From Lojkania enalia (taxonomy: Eukaryota; Ascomycota; Dothideomycetes; Pleosporales), in assembly GCA_010094045.1 (NCBI GenBank), contig ML986579.1:499015-563014 (forward strand): a stretch of 64,000 nucleotides of DNA, given 5' to 3'. Positions 1-9,487 of the stretch are shown here, piece by piece (within the stretch, counting starts at the first letter, position 1; each line of letters begins with the position of its first letter). Both the position numbers and the translations under genes were made by a program. Under the pieces are notes generated by a model, which worked only from the letters and a program-made list of their open reading frames with translations, had not been told where the DNA came from and ran no database searches.

Positions 1-419
1 TCACCGAGGAGGATTTCATGACCGCTAATAGAGAGCTTGTGCCCTCTGTAAGCGCCGATGAATTAAGACACTACGAAAGAGTCCGGAAGGCATTTGAAGG
101 TGCAGGCAAGAGGGAAGGACAGAAACAAAATGCGGCGGCGTTCGCACCGAGGTTCCAAGATGCGACAAACAGTCTAGGCAAAGGGAAAGGCAAAGGACCG
201 GTAGCAGTTCCGCAGACGGAGAGACAAGATGATGGTGTGCAAAGTGACGAAGATGACTATGTGATCCGCACGGAACACGTTGATCTGAACGGCTCCGCGA
301 ACAGCGGAAAAGCTAAAGGAAAAGCCGGAACGGTCCACCACGGCAAAGGCAAAAGGAGTGTAGATATTGCGGAAGGAGGCTTTGGCGATATAGGGCAGGA
401 CGAGGACCTGTACGTGTGA
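1..419 (+). CDS. PEX6: Peroxisomal AAA ATPase Pex6, C-terminal end (partial)
   Basis: Only the last 139 codons are present; the frame is open to the window edge, with the first whole codon at 3. Known role: Pex6 forms a hexamer with Pex1 that extracts ubiquitinated Pex5 from the peroxisome membrane. Seen: the segment reading FMTANRELVPSVSADELRHY followed by ERVRKAFEG matches the terminal helix of Pex6 AAA domain D2 (PSVS.xELxxYxRv). A low-complexity Lys/Gly tail with repeated GKGKGK follows, then an acidic end, as is common at the fungal Pex6 C-terminus. The methionine at base 18 is internal and should not be taken as a start. The ATPase motifs lie outside the window, so the identification rests on this C-terminal signature alone. 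Confidence 0.8.
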   Translation, partial: TEEDFMTANRELVPSVSADELRHYERVRKAFEGAGKREGQKQNAAAFAPRFQDATNSLGKGKGKGPVAVPQTERQDDGVQSDEDDYVIRTEHVDLNGSANSGKAKGKAGTVHHGKGKRSVDIAEGGFGDIGQDEDLYV

Positions 420-1172
420 ATGAAAATAAGCAGATTGCCATTCTGTGTTGCATGAGGCTTGTACTTGGGGCGCACAAGTGACCATTGCCCCCATGCTGTG
501 CTCGCGGCGCAAGCCGTGCCAGATTGGTTTCGCGCGGATGCCCTGGTCAAGCTTTAGGGCTATGGGCTATTATGAGTGCTTGTCTGACCAGTCGTGCGAT
601 TGCCTTTGGGAGGCCTGGAGAGGCCAGCGCCCGAAGTCAAGTTTGCGGTAAAGTAAGCGCGCAATGAGGCTGTGAGAAATGCGTTGGAGCCTCAGACGGT
701 TGCATGCGCAGCGGTTGTGCTTGCTGGTCGCACGCGCCAAGGCGCTAGATGTTCGTGACTAGCGTGTGGCTAGCGGGTGGCTGGGGGGAATGGTCTGGGG
801 GCTGGGCTGACGTACGACCGCCCGCAGCCGATCCTACGAGTCCTTCGCGTTTCACTACCGCCCTAGATCTGCCATCCTTTGTTCACGCCGGCAACGACTG
901 ACAATGTCTCCGACACGTGTGGCGCTGGCCGCCCTGCTCACGGGCCATTTCGATCGACGAGGGTTGCTATTGATAGATGGCGGATTGACGTGGTTGGGAG
1001 CTTGAAAGACCTATAAGTGGCCAGCAGCCCTTGCCTCATTCCTATCCTATTCCATTACCTCGAGTCATTCACTGCACGTATTCACTGTTCATCGCTATAT
1101 AACAAAGCGTGATTTCTGCCATTGACCTTCGCTACTACTACTGCTCTTCGTAACACGACAACACACCTAACC
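420..1172. other. Intergenic region and promoter of the GPI-protein gene
   Basis: No convincing gene; the short ORFs here overlap each other and lack similarity. A TATAAG element at 1012-1017 lies about 155 bp upstream of the next start codon. The stretch around 1020-1170 is rich in C and T, typical of a fungal transcription start and 5' leader. Confidence 0.5.
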
Positions 1173-1834
1173 ATGAAGACCTTCGCCACCATCGCCGCGC
1201 TCGCAGCCGTTGCTTCGGCCGCAACGGTAACCCTCAAGGAAACCGCCTGCATCAGCCCATCAGGCGAGCTCGAGGAATTCACCATTGAAGTCGACAAGCT
1301 TGTTGTCAAGGGTAAGCCGTGCAAACCAACCGGAACCAACAACCCGTTTGCTAACTTGTGCCAGAGCTCGAATCGGTCTGCGGCCTCGAACTGCTCTCCG
1401 CTGATGGTGTTGACGTCAACAGCCTGACCTGCCTAGCCTACAAGGACATAGAGGGCACTGAGGTCGGCTCTGCGCCCTTCACAAAATCGTCGCCGGCGTT
1501 GATTTCTACGAACCCCGTCCAGGAGAACTCGATCCGCTGCAACTCATCCACCAATGCAAACACCACTACTACCGCTTTGAACAATGGCACAGTTATCACG
1601 AGCGTGACATTTGTCACGCTTCCCAGTGCAACCGGAGGCACTGTGTTAAGCGGGACCGGACTGCCAACGACCGGAGGAAATACCACGGTGCCAACCGTGA
1701 CGGGCGGACCAACTGTCCAGCCTAGCCAAACTGAAGCCCCACCTTCAGAGACGTCAGAACCCGGCAATGCCGGAAGCAGGACCGAGCTCAGTGCGCTAGC
1801 AGTCGCCTTGGTCTTGGGTGCTTATATTCTGTAA
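1173..1834 (+). CDS. Small secreted GPI-anchored protein
   Basis: Two exons, 1173-1311 and 1365-1834, give 202 residues. The 53-bp intron has donor GTAAGC, branch GCTAAC and acceptor CCAG, and joins in phase 1. The N-terminus MKTFATIAALAAVASAAT is a signal peptide with an Ala-x-Ala cleavage site near residue 17. A Cys-containing globular part of about 100 residues follows. Then comes a Thr/Ser/Gly/Pro-rich stalk (about 125-180) likely to carry O-glycans, several N-x-T sites, and a C-terminal hydrophobic tail (last 15 residues) after a small-residue Gly-Asn-Ala-Gly-Ser stretch that fits a GPI omega site. Known class: cell-wall or membrane-attached adhesin-like proteins; no catalytic family is recognised. 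The start chosen is the first Met followed by the signal peptide; the in-frame upstream Met at 1122 would disrupt it. Confidence 0.75.
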
Positions 1835-2762
1835 GATACTGAAAGACTTCAGCAGTGGCTAGAGGGTTAGATTTTGATTATGACTTTATGCATTGCGATG
1901 GCGTTGGTGGAACTAATCAGGAAAAAAAAATTTTTTTTATGGGAAATGGGATATGGGATAAATGAACATCGACTGGCATCGTTCCTTAAGATTATCGGTC
2001 TGCCGCGAGGCAATAATGCTATATACTGATTTACGTAGCGTTCTACTTCGTATGTAGGCTACACCTAATACTGAACCAACAATTGTATATTCAAACTTAA
2101 ACTAGCCGCACATTTGATATTTTGCCGCTATGTCGGGAAAATTTGCTCCAATTAAAACGTGAGCTTCAGGGAATGGGTCACACAGCCGGTGTAACCTATT
2201 TTAGTCACAAGCCGCGTTGATGTAGGTTCTGTGGTTGAGCGAGACGATCCAGACGTTATGGATTAGGCGCCGCAAATTTCAATGAGAGAGAAAAAAAGGC
2301 CGTCACACTATGTTTATAATGTCCATTGGGCGTCCAGTGTTTGATTGAGACATTGTTGGAAAGCTGCTACGGCCATGCTCGCCTGAGTGCTCTTATGGTA
2401 AGCCGTGTTAATACATTGAGGCTATCACTATTATTGCAGGCCAAATGATATAACCTGCATGTGAATAAACGTAACACTTTTTCGTTATGGCCTACACTGA
2501 GCATTCGGCCCAGCACATGCAACTTTCAATAAGATCAAGCACTATGACATTAATTTGGGATACAGGCTTGTGTATTATGCGAAGAAGATGAAAGTTAGTC
2601 CGCCCTCATGGTATGATGGCTCCTTCCTTCACCTATGCATGGGATAAGAACGCTGAGATTGCCCTCTTTAAGATAATAAATTTACGGATGTTATACTTGA
2701 AGACATCAGCCTTCTCAAAGCTCCTATGATATATAAAGCAATAGGAATGATTATCTTTGACC
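1835..2762. other. Intergenic, AT-rich, no gene
   Basis: No ORF of note. Holds an A9T8 tract at 1922-1938. It is the shared 3' side of the GPI-protein gene and the convergent oxidoreductase gene. Confidence 0.5.
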
Positions 2763-4032
2763 TTACAGCCTCGCTTTCACATCGTCCGGCTTGGCTACTT
2801 CAACTAGTAGTTTTCCTATGACAAGATCTTAGCCATTTGAAAAAAAAAAAAAAAAAATTTTTTCCAGACCCTTGCGCGAGGAACTTACCAGTGTTAACTC
2901 CATTGTAGAGATCTACCAGTGCCTGTTGCGCTTTTGTGATGCCGCCTTTTACTACTGTTTCCTTGCGCTTTAATTTCCCTTCGGATATCCATTGCGCGAG
3001 CTGCCTCTTCGCCTCTGGAAACTGCGCGGTATAGTCCATGACTATGAATCCTTGCATGCTGCACGCAGTTAGTCGAGTCCTGGGAAGACGTTTGCTCGCG
3101 TACCGAATCCGCATAGAGATGATCATGAGGTAATTCTTTGGGCCTTGCACGCTTTTGCCTTTGTTGTACTCGCTGATGGCACCGCACATGACAAATCGAG
3201 CGTGCGGCTTCGCTCTCGAAAGCGCCAGATCTAGGATATCTCCACCAACTGTAAGCGTCAGTACCTAGGCATTATCGATGCGGTGTACAGTAAACCTACC
3301 ATTATCAAAGTACACATCAATCAAGCCCTAAACCGGATATCAGCTTTCCACTCATCTCAGGCACCGCATAAGCTAACCCACCTTTGTCGCTTCGCGAAAC
3401 TTCTTATGAAACTCCGCATCTTTGTAATTCAACGCCTCGTCGAAACCCAGCTCCTCCTTCAACCACCTCACCTTGTCGTCCCCGCCCGCCAACCCCAATA
3501 CCCTCGCCCCCTTGATCTTAGCAATCTGTCCCACCACGCTGCCCGTCGCCCCCGCGGCCCCAGACACCACGACGAAATCCCCCGCTTTCACTTGCCCGAC
3601 ATCCAGAATCCCAAAATACGCCGTCAGTCCCGTCATCCCCAACACACTGAGAACATCTGTCGGCACGGCGCCCGGCGGAAGCTCCAGCGCTTCCAGATGC
3701 TCCTCCCTCATTACCCGGTACTCGGCCCAGCCGCACATCCCGCTGGCGTAGCTCCCCACCGCGAATTTCGACGACTTGGATGCAAGCACGACGCCAACGC
3801 CGTACCCGCGCATCACCTCTCCGATCTGCACAGGCGGGATGTACGAACGGGTGTTGTTCAGCCAGCCCCGCATCGCAGGGTCTAACGAGAGGTACAGCGT
3901 CCGGAACAGGACTTGGCCATTCTGGAGATCCGATGCTGAGGGAAGGGGTTGCTGTTTTGTCGTGAAGGTTTTGTTGGGGATGATGCTCTCTTTGGGTCGC
4001 TCGGCGAGGTGGACTGATGTGTAAGAGGGCAT
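2763..4032 (-). CDS. NADP-dependent MDR oxidoreductase (prostaglandin reductase / PTGR family)
   Basis: Four exons on the minus strand, 4032-3382, 3327-3300, 3248-2889 and 2815-2763, encode 363 residues, the usual length for this family. Known role: zinc-independent medium-chain reductases that use NADPH to reduce the carbon-carbon double bond of alpha,beta-unsaturated ketones or aldehydes. Seen: family signature DPAMRGWL at 51-58, Rossmann motif VSGAAGATGSVVGQIAK at 156-172, then FDNVGGD spanning the third exon junction and the family terminus NTGKLLVEV. Exon 2 is only 28 nt, but it is required to read IDVYFDN into VGGD in frame. The last intron contains an A/T homopolymer pair. Natural substrate cannot be deduced. 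Exon structure is strongly supported by family continuity across every junction. Confidence 0.88.
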
Positions 4033-4044
4033 TTTTTATCTTAA

Positions 4045-4072
4045 TTTTTTTTTTTTTTTTTTTTTTTTTTTT
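4045..4072. repeat. Homopolymer T28 (A28 on the coding strand)
   Basis: A run of 28 T begins 13 bp upstream of the oxidoreductase start codon, so the message strand carries poly(dA). Such poly(dA:dT) tracts in fungal promoters exclude nucleosomes. Here it would fall in the 5' leader or at the transcription start. The length is prone to sequencing and replication slippage. Confidence 0.8.
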
Positions 4073-4461
4073 GCAATGGATAAAAGAGTTTGTTAGATCT
4101 GATGGTTTTTATTGCCGTACAGAAGGGGTAGCGGGAAATATTCAATCAATGTGTGCCCTTTTGCTATCTAAAGAAGGCCTTCTAGAATGAAAATTAAAAT
4201 TGTAGAGTATTCACTAAACTAGGGATGGGAAGGGCGTCGAATATTATATAGAGTTTTATTCTATAAGCACAGATTACCTGGTTTACCGTGCCTTTTGTCG
4301 ATTGTGGAAGGTGTGGGGTATGCTGTAGGTGGGATGGAAAGATACCGAGGTTCAGCAAGGATGAGCCAATGGTCACGTGCTGATGTTGTAGCCTTCAAGA
4401 CTGAGGTCGCCTTCAAAATATTTCAAGATATTTGAAATTGAGAAGGGTATATCTAAAAAAA
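4073..4461. other. Intergenic, no gene seen
   Basis: Lies between the oxidoreductase promoter and the 3' end of the F-box gene. Moderately AT-rich; the short ORFs have no recognisable features. Confidence 0.4.
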
Positions 4462-6239
4462 TTAGGGGATAGTCATATTTCCTGCAGTAGAGTCCCACCA
4501 ACTCGGCCAACCGCTGTGAAACCCAGACCGATCATGCCTCTTGCTATGTCGCTTCGCAGTCTTTGGATTACTGTATGCCTTGACTCCAAATTCACCATCG
4601 TGAGCATTGCCTACGTAGAACATTTGCTTTAGGGTTAAGCGTTTCTTCTGCGATAACTCCAGGTTTGTGTGCAAAGGAAGAGATTCTTCCCACCGCCAGA
4701 ACCTGATCGTGATAGTCTCTAACTCGTTAGTTGGATCATGATCTTGGAAGCAATTCCACAACTCAGAAATCAACGGGGAGGCATGGGGTTCAACGCAAGC
4801 AATCAGAGATATATATCCTCTGATAGGAACGCGAATTGAGATGTGAAGGTCTCGGAGGAGCGTTAGACGGGCCAATGCCTCCTTATACCCTTTGGGCTGC
4901 AACAGTTAATACCGCCAACAGAGGAAATTTGGTGAAGCTCCGTCTTACCCAGCTGTACCCATGCGCCATGGTTATCGGCAAGTCAAGTGTTTGTAGATAT
5001 GGAAAATCCCTGCTTAATGTCTCCAGCGCAGCCAATGACTCTGAACCTAATAGGTCATCGCCGGATCGGATAGAGAGATATCTCAGTGAGCTCTTATGGT
5101 AAGGTGCAATACGCTGGGCCCATACCAAACTGCTGAGACTTTGCATAGAACAATGAATTGTAAGCTCCTCCATGGCTTCAATGAATGGAAGGCAACGTGC
5201 AGCGCAGTTGAACAAATGAGGATTGAACTGGTTGAAGCGATTCAGGTAACTACCATGTTGTCCACAGCTTCCGAATTCGATGCTCTTTAGCTTCGCGACA
5301 TGATTTGCGAGGCTACCGAAGAGCGCGTGAGGGCACCATGGACCGAAACTTAGACGGCGAATACGACTCCAGTCAATGCATTCGACTAAAAGATCGCAAT
5401 GGCTCTCACTATAATCGTAGTCTGGAGAGTCCACCGCAAGTTCCTCTATCGGGGGCAATTTATCTCCTAGTTCCAGAGGTAGATTTAAGGGACCCCTGTC
5501 TTGATCACCTAATCCAGCACGGCGGATGAAGGGGTCCCTATGAGTTCTGATCATAAATACTCGAAGGCTAACACATTTAAGCAAAGCATCTTTCAAACGT
5601 CTCATGAATGAGAATGTCTCGCCTGGATAAAGGTTCGAGTAGCCCACGGAGATGTTAAGACGGTACAGCTGAGAAGAGCGAAGAATAACTGGATCAAAGG
5701 TCTTGGTTCGGGCATGAAGCTTAGACCTTGGCCAACGGGTATGAAAGGCATTGAGAACAACATGAGGCATAGGCGTATCCGTATTCCAGCTAGAACTATA
5801 CGTTAACGAGCATTTCTCAATTCGACAGCGGGAATACCAACCTAAAATTATCAAATCCTTGAAACTTCTCCAAGAGCCTCACAAACATGGACGAATTAAA
5901 GCAGTAGCTGGCATCATCTCCTTCGTACGATGTGACTGAGAAATTCCTCACATGTCGAGATAGCTTGTCGTTTGGATCTAGCAATCGATCCATGAACCGA
6001 TTGGTATAGTCCACATGATGCTCTTCATCTCCGACAACGACGGTCTTGTAGATTTGCGATTCCGCAAAATCTTTCAATCGCCATGATGTCAAACGAAGCC
6101 TTTGCAAGTGACTTAATCTGTCAGAGAATAACTGGCAGTAGTCAGCAGGAGTCAGGCACCCATCAAGTTGACAATAAAACCTCACATATTCGAGAATAAC
6201 AAAGAGAATATCATCGCTCAAATCCTCAAGGCTCGTCAT
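4462..6239 (-). CDS. F-box domain protein
   Basis: Three exons, 6239-5842, 5795-4949 and 4896-4462, give 559 residues. The introns are 46 bp (GTTGGT...TATAG; an acceptor 6 bp further on is also in frame) and 52 bp (GTAAGA...branch TATTAAC...GCAG). The N-terminus, MTSLEDLSDDILFVILEYV, is an F-box. Known role: F-box proteins bind Skp1 in SCF ubiquitin ligases and recruit substrates through their C-terminal part. The remaining 500 residues look like an alpha/beta leucine-rich-repeat-like region of the fungal F-box type (for example ELAVDSPDYDY and LRYLSIRSGDDL), with no named interaction domain. Substrate unknown. It faces head-to-head with the complex I subunit gene across 210 bp. Confidence 0.75.
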
Positions 6240-6449
6240 TGGAAGCCAGAAATTAATATTTTGAAAATTCTGAATCTCACATCAAGTGAGGAGAAGACTC
6301 ATACGCGGTGTCAGACGAAGGATCGCACTGGATGGGGCTATAGTAAGTTAGGCCTGATGTGGTATCGCGCAAGTAGCTCTTGGCGCTATCACGGCGAGCT
6401 CAACCCAAGCTCTTCGTGTGCACCTCCAGCAACCTCAACCCTACCCGTC

Positions 6450-7185
6450 ATGCAATCGCTCCGTAGGACAGTCGTATCTACTGCCCGGAAGGGTCGAACA
6501 ACGCTCCCACGGCAGCCGCGCCGGTACGCGCACGATGAGCACCACCATGCCCAACCTGTCAACGAGTCCTTCGGCGTACGTCCAAACCCCTCTCCACCAG
6601 CCATTGGCGGCGGCATTTGCTCCAAAGCAACGAATCGTCTTCTATATAAATGGTATGGAGCTGATGCTAATGTATTGGACTATAGAAAGGCTTTTGGATC
6701 CCTATCGCCCTGATCCCGCTCGGCTACGGTCTCTACCAGGTGTCTCGCTACGCCGATAACGAAAAACCGCTCCTCACACGCGTGATAGACAAGTACACGG
6801 AACTTCAGGAGCAACGGGCGCTGAGGAATGATCTCCACGTACAGATGATCGAGCAGGCCGGTGCCGACAGGGTCTTATTCAACAACACCAGACCCCAAGA
6901 ATTCATAGATCTAAGGTTCCCCGAGTACGTCTTTCGTTCTTTTGCAAGGCAGGCAGTGTGCGAGATATGTAGCTGATAAAGTTAAACAGAATAATGTCCG
7001 CCGGCTCCCCCTACAATGTGCCTGCTGGGAGCCAGGCCAACATCTCTCACGTCATTGCCAAGTATAGGAAAGAACAGATAGAAGATGAAGCGCGGAAGCT
7101 TGAAGCAATGCGCAATGGGGCCCTCAAAGCTGAGCAGCCACCAACGCGGTTCGTGCCTCAGAGACGCACTGGCCCGGGCGAGTAG
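6450..7185 (+). CDS. NADH:ubiquinone oxidoreductase 17.8 kDa-type accessory subunit (complex I)
   Basis: Exons 6450-6575, 6686-6924 and 6990-7185 encode 186 residues. Introns use GTACGT/TATAG and GTACGT/AACAG and keep the frame. Residues 1-26 (MQSLRRTVVSTARKGRTTL and on) form an Arg-rich, acid-free mitochondrial presequence. Residues about 43-60 (GFWIPIALIPLGYGLYQVS) make one membrane span. The matrix or intermembrane part carries KPLLTRVIDKYTELQEQ and the conserved SPYNVPAGSQANISHVI block of the Neurospora 17.8 kDa subunit family. Known role: accessory subunit of the complex I membrane arm, possibly the fungal equivalent of ESSS/NDUFB11, though that equivalence is from memory. The start at 6450 is the only Met giving the presequence. 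Confidence 0.85.
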
Positions 7186-7258
7186 ATAGACAGGATCTTA
7201 GCATAAAATGTGTACATATCTGAGGAATGATATCCGTTTTCTATGTCTGGATAATTCT

Positions 7259-7705
7259 TCAATTGGGTACATGCGCTATGTAATGGAAATCTGGCACTAT
7301 CGCTCTACCAGAACCATTCTCCTTCGCTTTCTCCTTCCTAGTCGACATCTCGCGCCCTTCCTCTGGTCCGGTAACTGACTTTCTATTCTTGCAAGACATA
7401 GCAACAGCGTGCTTGGCTTTGCTAACGATAGACCGTATTGCGGATTTAGATGACTCGCGCCTATGAATAGTAAGTGATGTGTCTAAGAAGAGAAATAGCC
7501 ATTTAGTAGCCATGGGAACTAGGATAGTTTACTTTTGCCCTTCTTTCTCTTTGTCTATTGAATCTACAGATTCAGGCGGTGATCTTCTTTCCTGATTGTC
7601 CTCACCTTTTGCCGCTTCCGCTTCGGATTCTGCTGTCGCTTCTCTGAAGCCGGATTCTAACTTAGTGACCGTGACTTTGGGCGCAATTTCGAATTCGCCG
7701 GGCAT
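7259..7705 (-). CDS. Small hypothetical basic protein
   Basis: Two exons, 7705-7533 and 7460-7259, encode 124 residues; the 72-bp intron is GTAAAC...ATTCATAG and joins in phase 2 at a Lys codon. The first exon is acidic (Glu/Ala/Ser-rich, for example ATAESEAEAAKGEDNQ). The second is basic (RESSKSAIRSIVSKAKHAV). There is no signal peptide, membrane span or known domain. Support is the clean splice and codon continuity only; an unspliced 58-residue product from exon 1 is the alternative. It is convergent with the complex I gene, and only 73 bp separate the two stop codons. Confidence 0.45.
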
Positions 7706-8533
7706 ATTTGTAAAGGGCGATTTTTAGAAGATGGTTGTTGGTTAAGAGGGCGAGGAAAAGAGTGATAGTCTTGGGTGTAAGATGCTACAGCTCTTAGTTG
7801 CTGTTTGGCTATATTTGTATTCACTCTTTATTTCGTCTGATGACTGGAACATAGCTGTCTTCGTAGTCTGGTGACAAATTAGCCGAGGAATCATTCGCTC
7901 TACTATCGAAACGCTCCATTGCGTGGCCCGGGTACTAATATTGAAAAGTTCAGAGTGAAACGAATATTAACAACTCCAACGGATTGATTGGGCGTGAACG
8001 ATTCCGATAGGTGTGGTGCTAAAGCCGGCGCAAACAAGCTAGTCTTCGCCATGCCTACGTATCAATATTTCCGGACGGACAGCAAGCTCATGACTTGGGA
8101 TTAAGACGCCTATAGCCTGCCGCTCCTTGATACATAGTATGCTAGATGTACAGATTGCTATTAGGGGTGATGTGTTCGTCTTGGCTGGGTCGAATGAAGT
8201 CTGGAAGGAAAGAATGGTGGGTATGAGTGACTTAAGGCAAGCACGACTACAGTTCAACGAGAGATCACCAAGAGCAACTAGCGATACATTTTGGCGTGAA
8301 TAAAATTGTATGACAAACAAATGGAATCATGCAGCAACCTAATACGCCCAGATGCCAGGTACCTTATTTCTCATTAGAAGTAAGCAAGATTGCCGTCCCA
8401 TTACCCAGCGATGCCCGATGCAACGCCTGACTCACCATGATGCTGAGGAATCCAATGTGAACCCAGAAGATATCGTACAAATCCTTTCTATCCCAAAATC
8501 GTAACGGTCATTGCTGTTGGATGAGGCAGGTGC
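7706..8533. other. Intergenic, no supported gene
   Basis: Contains the promoter of the small hypothetical on its left side. An open frame on the minus strand at 8039-8320 has no ATG context, domain or codon bias to support it. Confidence 0.4.
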
Positions 8534-9487
8534 TCATTCGCCGTCCTGTTGCCTCTTGTGCTGGGTCATAACCCACTTCATTTTGTCCCGGGTCTGGGTC
8601 AAGTCATCGACGAGTTTTGTGGCTTCCCTCTCCTTGTGCGGGACTGCCATTCGGAGGCCTTCTGCTTCTTGCACAAGGGCATTAATCTCCTTCCTGTGCT
8701 CTTCTTTGTATGCGCCCATCATGTTGGTCATCCTACTTCTGTTTCGTAGTGCTACCTCTACTTGGTGTTGGAGTTGATCACCGACGATGGCCTGTCGCTT
8801 GATCTTGTCGGCGTCGTCTAGACGATCCTTCCTTAACTGATTCAGCTCGTCATTAATAGACTTTAGCTTCTTCTCGTAGCTGTCAGTGATGCGCTTGAAT
8901 CCGTCTCGCGCGGCGTCGTAGCTCGCCTCCGCTCGACGCTTCATCTCGTAGGCCGATGCAAGTTGCCGTTGGGTCTCTGACCGGGTGTCGCCCAGCATCC
9001 TTAATGCCTCGTCAGCCCTCTGCTCTGCAACCATCCTCCTCTTTGCCTCGAGGTCTACTGCGGCCTTGAGCTCCTCTAGCTTCCGGTCCTTCCGCTCGAT
9101 CGCCCGCTCGTTTGTCTCTCGTTCCAGTTGGTACTGCTGATGTTTGGCTTCGGCAGCCTCGGTCATGGCTCGTGCGGCCGCGATACGTTTCCCTTCTTCC
9201 TCCCGGGCAAGTCGCTCGGCCTTGAGCTCGCGTCGCAGGCGTTCATTTTCCGCTGTGACCTTCTCGATATACTGTGATGTCTTGGAGTTCTGGTGGGCTG
9301 TGTGTGGATTTGTGCGCTGCCATGGCGAGATAGCGGAGTTTGAGTCGGGGGCCACAGCGGTGTCGACGGCGAAAGGCCCAGACACGTTTCTTGACGATGT
9401 GTAGAGAGGCATTGCTATGTTTTCTCGCTGTTGGGGTGCGGATGCGGCCGTGGCGGTGTCGTCGAAGCTCCGGACAGCGCCGTTCAT
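8534..9487 (-). CDS. She3-like coiled-coil protein (SWI5-dependent HO expression protein 3 family)
   Basis: A single open frame of 317 residues. Residues 1-70 are low-complexity (Ser/Ala/Pro/Gln). From about 72 to 310 the chain is almost pure heptad coiled coil, rich in Lys, Glu, Arg and Ala, for example IEKVTAENERLRRELKAERL. Known family: She3 in yeast is the adaptor between the type V myosin Myo4 and She2 with its mRNA cargo; filamentous fungi carry a homologue annotated under the same name with unclear function. The identification rests on overall coiled-coil character and length, so a generic coiled-coil protein remains possible. The frame stays open about 110 bp upstream of this Met, and an upstream exon is possible (see findings). 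Confidence 0.55.
   Translation of the reverse strand: MNGAVRSFDDTATAASAPQQRENIAMPLYTSSRNVSGPFAVDTAVAPDSNSAISPWQRTNPHTAHQNSKTSQYIEKVTAENERLRRELKAERLAREEEGKRIAAARAMTEAAEAKHQQYQLERETNERAIERKDRKLEELKAAVDLEAKRRMVAEQRADEALRMLGDTRSETQRQLASAYEMKRRAEASYDAARDGFKRITDSYEKKLKSINDELNQLRKDRLDDADKIKRQAIVGDQLQHQVEVALRNRSRMTNMMGAYKEEHRKEINALVQEAEGLRMAVPHKEREATKLVDDLTQTRDKMKWVMTQHKRQQDGE

Noticed and set aside
18..419. Independent small gene starting at the Met at base 18
   Set aside because: The frame is open to the window edge and matches the Pex6 C-terminus, so this is an internal Met.
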